A stretch of DNA of 36,028 bases from a virus. Numbering within the stretch: position 1 is the first letter of the stretch; every line of letters starts with the position of its first letter. Below, piece by piece: positions 1 to 7,514 of this stretch. The notes under the pieces were generated by a model that worked only from the letters and a program-made list of their open reading frames with translations, did no database searches and was not told the DNA's origin. The DNA lies in IMG/VR virus record IMGVR_UViG_3300047666_000470, positions 1 to 36,028 of that record; one strand, 5' to 3'. The position numbers were made by a program, and so were the translations under genes.

Positions 1-15
1 TAGGGAGTGAATAAG

Positions 16-150
16 ATGAGTATTGAAAGAGATTATTACGCAGAAATCAGAGAGATAGTTGAAGATTGGCTTGATGAGCCTTACATGGAAAAGTCAATTG
101 TAATGATGCAGCTTGAAACAATGCTTGATGATATTGAGGAAGAATCATGA
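16..150 (+). CDS. small acidic protein, unknown function (44 aa)
   Basis: The frame runs from ATG at 16 to TGA at 148-150 and gives a 44-residue acidic protein. A GGGAG Shine-Dalgarno lies about 7 bases upstream. Its stop overlaps the next start as ATGA, the coupling seen through the rest of this operon, and that is the main reason to believe it. It begins MSIERDYYAEIREIVEDW and looks helical. I recognise no family. An upstream gene probably ends at the left edge of the window. Confidence 0.6.
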   Translation: MSIERDYYAEIREIVEDWLDEPYMEKSIVMMQLETMLDDIEEES

Positions 151-470
151 GTAACTTAGATAATTTAGGAATGAGTAGTAAAAGAATACAAGAGCTACTT
201 AACGCAGAAAGAGAACTTAAAGCCCTTGAAGAGGGAGGTGTGCATAATTGGGAGTGGTATGGCGAATCCTTGAAGTCCATAAGGAAGGAGGATGCCCTTG
301 AGGGTGTAGTTGACATGTACGTACAAAACATCTTGGAGCTAGCAGCAGCAGCAGAAGTCAGTGCGGAGGATAGTCTGCATGGCTTATACATTGTAAATAT
401 AGATGAAGATGAGACTAGAGGTATATTGAAAACCTTTTTACAAGAATATAAGAGAGCAGAAAAAGAATGA
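147..470 (+). CDS. phage hypothetical protein (107 aa)
   Basis: This 107-residue protein is translationally coupled by ATGA to the small gene before it. Residues 18-42 contain a helix followed by LEEGGVHNWEWYGESL. The pattern 'helix, GGV-x-N-W-x-W-Y' is common in small uncharacterised tailed-phage proteins, but I know no function for it. The C-terminal half is acidic and helical, with no membrane segment or metal motif. It is the second gene of the early-side operon, whose later members include nucleases. Function unknown. Confidence 0.75.
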   Translation: MSNLDNLGMSSKRIQELLNAERELKALEEGGVHNWEWYGESLKSIRKEDALEGVVDMYVQNILELAAAAEVSAEDSLHGLYIVNIDEDETRGILKTFLQEYKRAEKE

Positions 471-580
471 CTGCCCCACTATGGTTCACCAATCCAAATG
501 GCGTATTAACAGAACAAGACATACTGGAGGCACTTGAGTATGAGAGAATTAGAACAGAGCAAGAAGCTACTCTGCATTGA
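467..580 (+). CDS. possible mini-gene (37 aa)
   Basis: ATG at 467 overlaps the preceding stop (ATGA), and the frame runs to TGA at 578-580, giving 37 residues starting MTAPLWFTNPNGVLTEQDIL. It overlaps the start of the exonuclease gene by 41 bases in another frame, and the exonuclease SD (GGAGG, 526-530) lies inside it. It may be a real small protein or only a coupling or leader frame that brings ribosomes to the exonuclease start. The Shine-Dalgarno before it is weak. Confidence 0.4.
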   Translation: MTAPLWFTNPNGVLTEQDILEALEYERIRTEQEATLH

Positions 581-1337
581 TGCTGATATTATTGTTTATA
601 GTATTGGATGGGGATGTGAGAAGGAAGTAGATGAAGACCAAGTACATAGACGTGTAGATGATTTCTTTTCTAAGCTGTTTGCTACACATGAAACATTCAA
701 CTATAAAGCTTACTTAACAGGTAGGGGCAACTTTAGAGAGACAGTGGCAGTGAGCCACAAGTACAAGGGAACAAGGAAGAAGGACAAGCCACATTGGTAT
801 AGTAGTATTAAACAGCACTTGATACATGAATGGGATGCTGTAGTAGTGGAGGGTATGGAGGCTGATGACCAGCTAGCCATGGACATAACACGTGATACCA
901 ATGCCATATGTTGTACAATTGATAAAGACCTTTTACAAGTGGAGGGATGGCACTACGGATGGAAGACACATAACAAAGCAGAACACCCCCTGCACTACGT
1001 TGATAGATGGGGCATGTTGGAGCTTATCCCTAAAACAGATAAGAAAGGAAAGGTTACACATGACCTCTACGGAGAGGGCGTTATGTGGTTGTATGCACAA
1101 GCCATTATAGGAGATGTAGCAGACAACATAAAGGGGATACATGGTGCGGGGGATACGAAAGCGTTTGAATTGTTGCAGGATAAGACAACGGAGATTGAGC
1201 TTTATGAAACAGTTAAAGAGCTATACACCCTGCACTTTGAACAGCCAGAAGAAAGACTAGAAGAGAATATGCACCTCCTGTACATGTGTAGAGGATGGGA
1301 AGATGATAAACTAATACATTGGAAGAAGCCTATATGA
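540..1337 (+). CDS. 5'-3' exonuclease, T7 gp6-like (FEN/PIN fold)
   Basis: This is a flap-type 5'-3' exonuclease that in T7-like phages removes RNA primers and degrades host DNA during replication. The metal-binding acidic residues of the family are present in order: D14 and D16 (CIDAD), then EGMEADD (acidic residues 104-110), TIDKD (D128, D130) and GDVADNIKG (D192, D195). The basic stretch YKGTRKKDKP (75-84) fits the helical-arch region. I use ATG at 540 (265 aa) because GGAGG at 526-530 is 9 bases away; a TTG at 534 would be only 3 bases from it. The protein is slightly shorter than T7 gp6 (about 300 aa). Its stop overlaps the next start (ATGA). Family assignment is confident; the exact role in this phage is inferred. 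Confidence 0.93.
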   Translation: MRELEQSKKLLCIDADIIVYSIGWGCEKEVDEDQVHRRVDDFFSKLFATHETFNYKAYLTGRGNFRETVAVSHKYKGTRKKDKPHWYSSIKQHLIHEWDAVVVEGMEADDQLAMDITRDTNAICCTIDKDLLQVEGWHYGWKTHNKAEHPLHYVDRWGMLELIPKTDKKGKVTHDLYGEGVMWLYAQAIIGDVADNIKGIHGAGDTKAFELLQDKTTEIELYETVKELYTLHFEQPEERLEENMHLLYMCRGWEDDKLIHWKKPI

Positions 1338-1480
1338 GTATAGACATACTTGAGTGCAGTAAGTGTAAGTGGGTTGGTGACGCTTTAGATTTAGAGTCTA
1401 GCAGCTTTCATTTTGAAGACCCGCGAATTTGCCCTAAGTGCAAAGAGTTTGATAGTTGCCAAGATAAGGAAGGAAATTAA
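1334..1480 (+). CDS. small zinc-ribbon protein (48 aa)
   Basis: ATG at 1334 overlaps the exonuclease stop, and the frame ends with TAA at 1478-1480. The 48-residue product has two CxxC knuckles, C8-x2-C11 and C33-x2-C36, separated by 21 residues: a minimal zinc ribbon. Aromatic and acidic residues fill the middle. Such small ribbons in phages may bind nucleic acid or a host protein, but no partner can be deduced here. Its place directly behind the exonuclease suggests co-expression with DNA metabolism genes. Confidence 0.72.
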   Translation: MSIDILECSKCKWVGDALDLESSSFHFEDPRICPKCKEFDSCQDKEGN

Positions 1481-1483
1481 ATA

Positions 1484-1957
1484 ATGAATATTAAAAATAA
1501 ATATTGTCTGTTAAGTGAACTGACACAAGCACAGATTGATAAGTTAGCGGGATTAATGCCTGATAAGGACTCATACTTTGATTTTCTAAGAGATGAGGAG
1601 CTTATTGGCCTGTATGAGGGAGAGGGTGGAACATGGCCCCACCACACTGGTGACGAAATAATAACATACAAAGAAATGCTCTCCCTCTTAGGAGAAGAAC
1701 AGCTTGTCCCACATGTACATCACAAAGAGATTATTGCTTGGGCTAATGGAGAAGAGATTGAGAGTTTGATTAAAGGATTAGCTCCTGATACATGGGTATT
1801 AGTATCCCCTCCTTCGTGGAGAACTGATACTTCTTACAGAGTGAAGTCTAAGCCAACACCTACACAACTACGTATTAAAGAAGTAGTAGCTGAGTTACTA
1901 AGTCTTCACAAGCAGGATGCTGTAGAACGTGGTATTGAGAAAGTGATGGGTAGCTAA
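1484..1957 (+). CDS. phage hypothetical protein (157 aa)
   Basis: The first in-frame ATG at 1484 follows GGAAGGAAAT. The protein has a central motif, EIIAWANGEEIESLI (about residues 83-97), followed by a tryptophan-containing segment. The 'IIAWANG-x-x-(I/V)' pattern recurs in many small phage proteins of unknown function, where it precedes a short beta-rich segment. The C-terminus is helical and charged. No catalytic motif is visible. The stop and the HNH gene start overlap by one base (TAATG). Confidence 0.8.
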   Translation: MNIKNKYCLLSELTQAQIDKLAGLMPDKDSYFDFLRDEELIGLYEGEGGTWPHHTGDEIITYKEMLSLLGEEQLVPHVHHKEIIAWANGEEIESLIKGLAPDTWVLVSPPSWRTDTSYRVKSKPTPTQLRIKEVVAELLSLHKQDAVERGIEKVMGS

Positions 1958-2328
1958 TGGCTGCTGTTAGAGGGCTAAAGAATAAGGCAGGAGGGACATG
2001 GACAACAGCGAGGTATTGGAGCTTCATAAGGAGTTGTCTAAGGAGAGCATGGAGTAGATACCCTGTCCGTTATCAAGTGTTGAAGGAGGCACAGAAGCCA
2101 TACACAGGAACAGATAAGAGAACTAAATGGCTGTATGAATGTGCTGATTGTTCTCAAGACTTCAAGACAAAGGAAGTGGAAGTAGACCACATTGTAGGAG
2201 CAGGGAGCTTGAAGGACTACAGCGACTTAGCTGGATTCTGTGAGAGATTGTTTTGTGAAGCTGACAACCTTAGAGTTCTGTGTAAGCCTTGCCATAAGAA
2301 AAGAACTGATGAAGAGAGGAAGAAATGA
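1957..2328 (+). CDS. HNH endonuclease
   Basis: This 123-residue nuclease has a classical zinc-stabilised HNH core. C62-x2-C65 and C109-x2-C112 form the structural metal site, VDHIVGAGSL (76-85) carries the catalytic D77-H78 pair, N104 sits in DNLRVLC, and H113 closes the motif. The basic N-terminus (about 1-45), with several Arg and Trp residues, probably contacts DNA. Free-standing HNH enzymes of this type are common in T7-like replication regions. They may cut host or phage DNA, act in recombination, or be selfish homing enzymes. Tight coupling on both sides (TAATG in, ATGA out) argues for an integrated phage function rather than a recent homing insertion, but that is inference. Confidence 0.9.
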   Translation: MAAVRGLKNKAGGTWTTARYWSFIRSCLRRAWSRYPVRYQVLKEAQKPYTGTDKRTKWLYECADCSQDFKTKEVEVDHIVGAGSLKDYSDLAGFCERLFCEADNLRVLCKPCHKKRTDEERKK

Positions 2329-2618
2329 ATAAACAAGAATTTAAAGAGAACATGCTTCTCCTAAGAAAGCAGGTGGAGATGCTTACTCATGACTTAGGGA
2401 TGAGGGTTGAGTTCTCTATCACCAATACAATGTTCCTACCTAAACACATAGAGTGCTCTTATGAAATTAGGTTGGAATACAAGGGCCACCATACAGCGGA
2501 TATGTTTAATAGCACAATGTCTTTTGGTACAGATGACATTAATAAAGTGGCTGTTGCTCTCATATCCTCTTTCTTTGCTGATTACGTAGGAGCACTATCT
2601 TTGAGGGTGAATAAATAA
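2325..2618 (+). CDS. hypothetical protein (97 aa)
   Basis: This 97-residue protein starts inside the HNH stop (ATGA). It has an N-terminal helix (NKQEFKENMLLLRKQVEML), a beta-rich centre and a hydrophobic C-terminal stretch around AVALISSFFADYVGALSL. That stretch could be an amphipathic helix rather than a true membrane span. No known motif is recognised. The next gene overlaps its stop as TAATG. Confidence 0.75.
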   Translation: MNKQEFKENMLLLRKQVEMLTHDLGMRVEFSITNTMFLPKHIECSYEIRLEYKGHHTADMFNSTMSFGTDDINKVAVALISSFFADYVGALSLRVNK

Positions 2619-2794
2619 TGACTTACGATAAATACCAAAATTGGCTTATGCTTATTGAGAACAACGATATTGATGAGCTAGAAGAAGCAATTAGGGAAGA
2701 GATACAGAAGCTTATTCCTTACATGGATGCAGAAGACATAGACATAACAGAAGCCGAAGCCATTGAAGCAGCAGAAGGATATATACATGAGTAA
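2618..2794 (+). CDS. small acidic protein (58 aa)
   Basis: ATG at 2618 (TAATG overlap) to TAA at 2792-2794 gives 58 residues, strongly acidic with repeated E/D-I-x-E patterns, probably one or two helices. Its last bases contain the SD (AAGGA, 2775-2779) and start of the metallophosphoesterase, so the two genes overlap by 8 bases. Nothing identifies a function. The acidity could suit a protein-binding or DNA-mimic role, but this is only a possibility. Confidence 0.65.
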   Translation: MTYDKYQNWLMLIENNDIDELEEAIREEIQKLIPYMDAEDIDITEAEAIEAAEGYIHE

Positions 2795-3611
2795 GATATT
2801 TAAGATAAAGACAACAGACAAAGTAAAGCCTAACGTAACACATCTTATGATTCCAGATACTCAGTGTAAACCAAACGTAGACATGACACACTTGAGTCAC
2901 ATAGGTCAGTATATTGTAGACAAAAGACCAGAAGTTATTGTACACATTGGAGACCATGCTGATATGCCCTCTCTAAGCTCCTATGACAAGGGGAAGAAGA
3001 GTGCAGAGGGTAACAGGCTCGCTTTAGATATTGAAGCCAGTATAGAGGGGATGAGGCTCCTTCTAGGGCCATTGCATGAGCTACAAAAGAAACAGAAACA
3101 AGACAAGAAGAAAGTGTATACACCAAAGATGGTAATCACACTAGGTAATCACGAACAAAGAATAATGAGACATGTGGAGTCCAACCCTGAGCTTGCCGAC
3201 TTCCTCTCTTATGACAACTTGAAGTACAAGGAGTTTGGATGGGATGTGTATGACTTCCTTCTCCCTGTTATTATTAATGGTGTTGCCTACTGTCACTTCA
3301 TGGCTAATCCCTTTACAGGTAAGCCTTATGGTGGGGCTGCACAGAATGTATTGAAGCAAGTGGGGGAGAGTTTCTGTGTAGGACATAAGCAGACATTGGA
3401 TGTAGCTACGAGATTTTTACCTGCTAGTGGTAAGCAACAATGGGGTATTATAGCAGGGGCTTGTTATGGGCACGATGAAGACTACAAAGGCCACCAAGGT
3501 AATCACCATTGGAGAGGTGTGGTAGTTAAGCACAACGTTCAGGAAGGGAGCTTTAATCCCATGTTTGTTGATTTAGATTATTTGAAAGAGAGATATGGGG
3601 ATAAGATATGA
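2787..3611 (+). CDS. calcineurin-like metallophosphoesterase
   Basis: This 274-residue enzyme belongs to the metallophosphoesterase superfamily. Dinuclear metal ligands can be read in order: D24 (PDTQ, where many members have D-x-H), GDHAD (D56, H57), GNHEQR (N121, H122), H170 (YCH) and GHKQ (H200). The Gln instead of His after D24 is a small departure from the common D-x-H pattern. Phage members range from protein phosphatases to nucleotide or DNA 3'-phosphatase-like enzymes, and the substrate here is not evident. The ATG at 2787 is preferred because AAGGA sits 7 bases before it, whereas the upstream TTG at 2763 has no such site. Downstream coupling is ATGA. Confidence 0.88.
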   Translation: MSKIFKIKTTDKVKPNVTHLMIPDTQCKPNVDMTHLSHIGQYIVDKRPEVIVHIGDHADMPSLSSYDKGKKSAEGNRLALDIEASIEGMRLLLGPLHELQKKQKQDKKKVYTPKMVITLGNHEQRIMRHVESNPELADFLSYDNLKYKEFGWDVYDFLLPVIINGVAYCHFMANPFTGKPYGGAAQNVLKQVGESFCVGHKQTLDVATRFLPASGKQQWGIIAGACYGHDEDYKGHQGNHHWRGVVVKHNVQEGSFNPMFVDLDYLKERYGDKI

Positions 3612-3931
3612 GTATAATACAGATAGGAATGGATACAGATAAAGTAGAGCGAAATATTACTAAAGCCTACATAGTCAAATTAACAGATAAGATTGCAGAG
3701 CTTGATAAAGAGCGTGATGTTTTAAATCAGCATTATGATATGTGGAAAGGTCAGTGGCATGAATTAAATAATACATTGCCCATTCGTGACCTAGAGCAGC
3801 AAGCTAAGGGAGTAGAGGGATACATTGCTATGCGTAAGTTAGCAGGGGGCAGCTATTGCTCGACAACCTTAATGTACATAGACGAGCTTTACGAACAAGC
3901 CAAAGAACTAAAGGAGAAAGGGAATGAGTAG
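3608..3931 (+). CDS. coiled-coil hypothetical protein (107 aa)
   Basis: This 107-residue protein has a strongly heptad-like helix at about residues 18-52 (AYIVKLTDKIAELDKERDVL and onward), followed by a second short helical part. It has no metal or catalytic motif. Its end overlaps the next gene by 8 bases, and the next gene's SD (AAGGAGAAAGGG) lies inside its last codons. It is probably a small oligomeric or partner-binding protein; function unknown. Confidence 0.75.
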   Translation: MSIIQIGMDTDKVERNITKAYIVKLTDKIAELDKERDVLNQHYDMWKGQWHELNNTLPIRDLEQQAKGVEGYIAMRKLAGGSYCSTTLMYIDELYEQAKELKEKGNE

Positions 3932-4295
3932 TTTTGTTTTATGTGACGATAGTGATTGGGAAGAGTTGTACGAAGCAGAGAGCCATAAGTGGTTTAGACT
4001 ACAGGATGCTAAGGAGATAATAGGGCATCCCCGTATTATTGTTTATGTGCATGAGGGGTGGTGTGCTAGTATTAATGACGATAGAGCAGAGTACTTAGAA
4101 CAACAGATAGAAATCCTTGCTCACTTCGGGTACATTGTATTAGTATACAAATGGGAAGGAGGCAGAGAGGAAGTGTATAAGGTGGAGCACATAGCCGTGA
4201 TAGATAGTCCTCAAATAGAGATGTTTCCTTCTAGCTCTGTAGCTGTATATGAGACAGAAGATAATGATTGTGAAGGTGGGAGCTGTAAGATATGA
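3924..4295 (+). CDS. hypothetical protein (123 aa)
   Basis: The start at 3924 follows a strong AAGGAGAAAGGG. The centre reads as alternating strands and helices (PRIIVYVHEGW, then a helix, then FGYIVLVYKWEGG, then EEVYKVEHIAVI), which suggests a small alpha/beta fold. The C-terminus is acidic and carries a Cys pair (DCEGGSC) of unknown meaning. No characterised family is recognised. It is coupled to the next gene by ATGA. Confidence 0.75.
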   Translation: MSSFVLCDDSDWEELYEAESHKWFRLQDAKEIIGHPRIIVYVHEGWCASINDDRAEYLEQQIEILAHFGYIVLVYKWEGGREEVYKVEHIAVIDSPQIEMFPSSSVAVYETEDNDCEGGSCKI

Positions 4296-4510
4296 TGAGT
4301 AAAATGAGCATAGAAGAAAGATGGGTACATATTGCAAAGCTGGAAGAAGAGAATAGAGACTCCCAAGCTAGGAGTGCAGCGTTAAAACATAAGCACCAAA
4401 GTAAAATGAAGCACATGACTGACATTTCAAATGCCGTTGTTATTGCTATGTCAATATTTAGCCCTGCTGCACTAATAGCGACTACAGCGGAGAGGAAGAG
4501 TGATGATTAA
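4292..4510 (+). CDS. small predicted membrane protein (72 aa)
   Basis: The N-terminal 45 residues form a charged helix. They are followed by one hydrophobic segment (about 46-66, NAVVIAMSIFSPAALIATTA) and a charged tail (ERKSDD). This fits a single-pass inner-membrane protein. Start is ATG at 4292, or the adjacent ATG at 4295. Single-pass phage proteins like this can be holin partners, superinfection-exclusion proteins or membrane anchors. Its place in the early-side operon rather than the late block makes a lysis role less likely. Confidence 0.65.
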   Translation: MMSKMSIEERWVHIAKLEEENRDSQARSAALKHKHQSKMKHMTDISNAVVIAMSIFSPAALIATTAERKSDD

Positions 4511-4565
4511 TTTTGACCAATTCAAAGAACACGTAGTAGATTATTTAACATGGAGGGATAGTTAA
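4503..4565 (+). CDS. possible micro-ORF (20 aa)
   Basis: ATG at 4503 overlaps the preceding gene's end, and the frame ends TAA at 4563-4565, itself overlapping the next ATG (TAATG). It gives MINFDQFKEHVVDYLTWRDS. The position fills the gap between two genes exactly, with coupling on both sides, and purine-rich GAGAGGAAGAG precedes it. It could be a true micropeptide or only a bridge for translational coupling. Confidence 0.4.
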   Translation: MINFDQFKEHVVDYLTWRDS

Positions 4566-4882
4566 TGCTTAAATTTATTTTTAATAAGGGTAAGCCAAAG
4601 ATAGAAATAGAGCCTGATATTACTTTTAACATAACGGTAGATGAAGAAGCTGTAATTAAAGAAGCTGTGAGAATTGCAAGAGAAGAGCATGTATCAAAGT
4701 TGGCAGATGACTTCTTACAGGTTTTATCTCCAAGAGAGCCTAAACCAAGGGTGGGTTCATATATTATGCACTTCGACCCATACATAGCAGCTAGAGAAAG
4801 GGGATACCTGAATTGCTACAATGACATGAAGGAAAAACTTATTAGTATGATAGAAAAGGAGATAGTTAATGATATTCAATAA
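4565..4882 (+). CDS. hypothetical protein (105 aa)
   Basis: This 105-residue protein starts at 4565 within a TAATG overlap and behind GGAGGG. The first third is beta-like and lysine-rich; residues 26-52 form an acidic/basic helix (VDEEAVIKEAVRIAREEHV), and the remainder contains several aromatic residues. No motif is recognised. The following gene starts 14 bases before its stop. Confidence 0.75.
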   Translation: MLKFIFNKGKPKIEIEPDITFNITVDEEAVIKEAVRIAREEHVSKLADDFLQVLSPREPKPRVGSYIMHFDPYIAARERGYLNCYNDMKEKLISMIEKEIVNDIQ

Positions 4883-5198
4883 GTGGAAGAAGAGGGCTTA
4901 TGAGGAGAGGGAAAAGAACAAAGTTTTAGATGAGGACTTGCTAAATTGCAAAAATCAGATTGAGAAGCTCTACAAGATTTTTAAAATAATGGACGAAGAC
5001 CCTACATGTAGACAGATAATTGAGTTGAGGATAGAAGCAGCCATAGATGGCAAACCTGCAACAAGAGTTTACTTGACACATGAACAGCAAAGAGATATTT
5101 GTGATGACTTAGGGATGTATTTAATTGAGAAAGGCCGTATACAAACAATATATGGACTGAGAGTCTTTACAACACAAAAGAATATGAGGGTAGAGTAA
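4869..5198 (+). CDS. hypothetical protein (109 aa)
   Basis: The N-terminus is a basic amphipathic helix (FNKWKKRAYEEREKNKV) followed by a coiled-coil-like stretch to about residue 42, then a mixed alpha/beta segment. It has two isolated cysteines and no metal motif. The overlap with both neighbours (14 bases upstream, 1 base downstream as TAATG) places it in the same transcript. Function unknown. Confidence 0.72.
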   Translation: MIFNKWKKRAYEEREKNKVLDEDLLNCKNQIEKLYKIFKIMDEDPTCRQIIELRIEAAIDGKPATRVYLTHEQQRDICDDLGMYLIEKGRIQTIYGLRVFTTQKNMRVE

Positions 5199-5707
5199 TG
5201 CGTCATTATCATAAAGAAAGAGATGCTTTTGATGAGTATCAGAATAGATGCACAAGGAATATGCCTATTAAAACAAATACTATAGGAACGGATAGAGTGA
5301 TAGACTATGCAGAAGATTCACCTACACCTAAACATTGGAAGGGTACGAGTCATTTGCCCGACCCATACAAAGATGCTTTTAAAGTGACATGGCCTACAGA
5401 AGAACGTATTAATAACATAGGGCAGAATGGCCCAACAGGAGAACATTACATGAATAAGTATCAACGTAAACTAACCAAGCCTACCTACGTGCAAAGAAGT
5501 GTAGATGGAAATGAAATTGAAGAGGATGTTATTATAGATGTGTATGATGTACTAGATGCTTTTAATGTATCCAATCCTGCTACAGCTCACGCTATTAAGA
5601 AACTACTATGTACAGGTAGTAGGGGAGCAAAGGATTGGGAAACAGACTTACAAGAGGCCATAGACAGCCTAGAGAGGGCTAAGTCCTTCCCACCACTACC
5701 ATTCTAA
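5198..5707 (+). CDS. conserved phage protein with C-terminal 'DVYDVLDAFNV' domain (169 aa)
   Basis: The C-terminal part (about residues 113-163) has the sequence VYDVLDAFNV...ATAHAIKKLLCTGSRGAKDW followed by a helix ending DSLERA. I recognise this as a domain found in many tailed-phage proteins, usually near replication genes and sometimes attached to other small domains; its biochemical role is not known to me. The first 110 residues are polar and rich in Thr, Pro and His and look less structured. It is the last gene of the plus-strand operon: its stop at 5705-5707 lies 10 bases before the terminator stem. Confidence 0.8.
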   Translation: MRHYHKERDAFDEYQNRCTRNMPIKTNTIGTDRVIDYAEDSPTPKHWKGTSHLPDPYKDAFKVTWPTEERINNIGQNGPTGEHYMNKYQRKLTKPTYVQRSVDGNEIEEDVIIDVYDVLDAFNVSNPATAHAIKKLLCTGSRGAKDWETDLQEAIDSLERAKSFPPLPF

Positions 5708-5717
5708 CAGAAAAAGG

Positions 5718-5743
5718 AAAGGAGCTATTACGGCTCCTTTTTT
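5718..5743. terminator. bidirectional intrinsic terminator between convergent operons
   Basis: AAAGGAGC (5718-5725) pairs perfectly with GCTCCTTT (5733-5740) around a 7-base loop and is followed by TTT, giving a T run at 5738-5743. On the opposite strand the stem is followed by TTTCC then TTTTT, so it can also stop leftward transcription. The stop codon of the minus-strand gene (TTA at 5728-5730) lies in the loop. It separates the early-side operon from the end of the late operon. Confidence 0.88.
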
Positions 5744-5964
5744 ATATATGTAAACTTCTCATATCCTAGTTTTCTAACTACATTATTCAATGAAGATAAG
5801 TCCTTCTTTGTAATAGTATCCTTACTTAACAATCCCACTATGTGAACTTCCTTGTCCACTATCTTCAATGTACCTATAGCTGTATAAGGGAGTCCGTACT
5901 TAGGTGTCTTCCTTAGTGTCACCTCCGTAACCTCCCACCACCATTCCCCCTCTTGCTCTATCAT
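5728..5964 (-). CDS. hypothetical protein, last gene of the late operon (78 aa)
   Basis: The start at 5964 lies behind AAGGGG on the minus strand. The N-terminus is acidic with three consecutive Trp (GEWWWEVTEVTL); the rest is a small alternating beta/alpha pattern (YTAIGTLKIVDKEVHIVGLL, then a helix DLSSLNNVVRKLGYEKFTYI). The stop codon is inside the terminator loop, so this is the 3' end of the late transcript. It may be a small virion or assembly protein given its neighbours, but no family is recognised. Confidence 0.72.
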   Translation of the reverse strand: MIEQEGEWWWEVTEVTLRKTPKYGLPYTAIGTLKIVDKEVHIVGLLSKDTITKKDLSSLNNVVRKLGYEKFTYIKKEP

Positions 5965-5994
5965 TTCTACTTACCCCTTGCAGCACTCTTCCCA

Positions 5995-6561
5995 TTATAC
6001 TGATGTTATTTGATAGAACCAACCGTTTACTACTATTGTTGTAGCCGCAATTGATGTAAGTCTAAATCTTGCTGGGTTTGCTCTAGTGACTTCATCACCC
6101 ATGTATATTCTAAACATTGCAGTAATCTGGTCTCCCGCTGAGGCTGTTTTAAAATAAGTATGATTAACGTTTAAGCTGTAAGCTCCGGCAACGCCTTCAC
6201 CTAAATCTATAACTAAATTAATCTCCTGAGCCGCTGCGTTTGCGATAGAAATATCAATCCTAAATTCAACAGTATCGCCAATTTTTAAACTAGTAAAATC
6301 AAACTTATTTGTTGATGTGTTCCATAATGCTGCGTTTGAATTTGGGTTATAGCTGTTTGTGCTTGCTCCCGCGCCGTCATTAGTTAAAAATGTTGTAGTT
6401 GCTCCAGCGCCGTGAGTTATTGGCGTTGTAGATGTTGCTGCATCGTTAGCGTCAAACCAGTACGTCTGAGTACAATTTTCTGCTAAATCTTTTATTTGAT
6501 TAGTTATAGTTGCAAGCTCTGCGCCTGTTGTTGCATCACATATTACATTATTAATTGGCAT
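5995..6561 (-). CDS. probable structural protein (188 aa)
   Basis: This 188-residue protein is rich in Ala, Thr, Asn and Gly, with beta-strand patterns such as LKIGDTVEFRIDISI and, at the end, TTIVVNGWFYQI. The composition and its place among fibre and virion genes suggest a beta-sandwich, perhaps a jelly-roll-like tip or decoration domain. GTGGAGAATAA supplies the Shine-Dalgarno; that sequence overlaps the stop of the preceding gene. Its C-terminal VVNGWF resembles the VDVNGWF at the end of the 132-aa protein encoded at 10446-10844, which may reflect a common fold. Confidence 0.75.
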   Translation of the reverse strand: MPINNVICDATTGAELATITNQIKDLAENCTQTYWFDANDAATSTTPITHGAGATTTFLTNDGAGASTNSYNPNSNAALWNTSTNKFDFTSLKIGDTVEFRIDISIANAAAQEINLVIDLGEGVAGAYSLNVNHTYFKTASAGDQITAMFRIYMGDEVTRANPARFRLTSIAATTIVVNGWFYQITSV

Positions 6562-6564
6562 TAT

Positions 6565-7464
6565 TTATTCTCCACATGGAATTATTGTTGAGCAGGACAA
6601 CTGCCCGCTGCATGTTAGTACACCGCTTGAATTAAACAGTGGGGCTGGTAGGGGTGCTATGTCAATTGTTCTTAAATCGCTTATATACTGTGTCCCCCCG
6701 TTACTCAACACATATGTATCACGAACACTAGTGCCTGTGCCTATGTTGTTGTATGTAAGTGTCACATCGTTGTTTGTTTCTGTGTTATCAGTTAGCTCGT
6801 TTAGCTTAAACTCCAGACTGTTAGCTGGTGTTGTTATGTCTGTTAGTTTGAGATTGGCTATAATCCCATCGTACCTATTAGTGTTTGTACCTTTATTTCC
6901 AAAAGTGCCAAAGCTCACATTATGCACAGTCATTGTTTTACTACCCATGAGCACACCATCCAGAAATAGCGATTGCAGTCCTCCCACCCTTGTCACTTTA
7001 CAAAGATGAAGCCTACCGTCAGAGTAAGGGGCTCCTGCAATAGTGACAATACGCTGACCCTCAACAGAATCAAAAGCGGTAAAATCTCCGCTACTTGTAA
7101 ATAGTATTTCATATCTACTGGATGCAATTGCGCCTGTTATATTTCTAAACGAAGCGCCTGTAGGTGCAGCAAAATTAAACTCAACTTCAAAATCGTTGGC
7201 AAAAACAATTTCTGAGCTTAGAGAGAAGAACCCATTACTGGTCTGTTCTAAGTCTATAAACACAGCACCAGAAGAGAACACATAAGCAGACAGCATATCA
7301 GGAAGACTCCCTGTAAGCCCCGTGGAGCGTAGATATGTAAACAGCATATCAGGTGTAGCCCCTGCTAGACCCAGCCCCTTCAGCCAGTTACCCACCATAT
7401 CATTTGTAGCGCCTGACCCCCCTGTCAAACGGAGGGCTTGTGCTATTTTACTAAATGTTGACAT
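6565..7464 (-). CDS. tail/virion protein with helical repeats and LamG/ConA-like lectin domain (299 aa)
   Basis: Residues about 19-67 hold three copies of a 17-residue repeat with the pattern G-A/S-x-x-D-M-(8 residues)-G-L, for example AGATPDMLFTYLRSTGL. Residues about 70-225 look like a concanavalin A/laminin-G beta-sandwich: a strand FEVEFNF near 92, DGRLHLCKVTR and LQSLFLDG near 149-170, and a closing IIANLKL...LEFKLNEL. Such domains in phages bind carbohydrate or decorate tail tips. The C-terminus has four Cys. Probable role: a receptor- or surface-binding accessory of the tail. The repeat is shared with the neighbouring 153-aa protein. The start follows AAGGAATAAG. Confidence 0.75.
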   Translation of the reverse strand: MSTFSKIAQALRLTGGSGATNDMVGNWLKGLGLAGATPDMLFTYLRSTGLTGSLPDMLSAYVFSSGAVFIDLEQTSNGFFSLSSEIVFANDFEVEFNFAAPTGASFRNITGAIASSRYEILFTSSGDFTAFDSVEGQRIVTIAGAPYSDGRLHLCKVTRVGGLQSLFLDGVLMGSKTMTVHNVSFGTFGNKGTNTNRYDGIIANLKLTDITTPANSLEFKLNELTDNTETNNDVTLTYNNIGTGTSVRDTYVLSNGGTQYISDLRTIDIAPLPAPLFNSSGVLTCSGQLSCSTIIPCGE

Positions 7465-7514
7465 TCTTATTCCTTAGTGACCTGCATGGCCTTTGTTAAT
7501 AAATGAATATAATA

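Noticed and set aside
1957-2328. HNH gene as a selfish intron-type homing endonuclease
   Set aside because: No split host gene or intron is seen around it, and it is translationally coupled on both sides.
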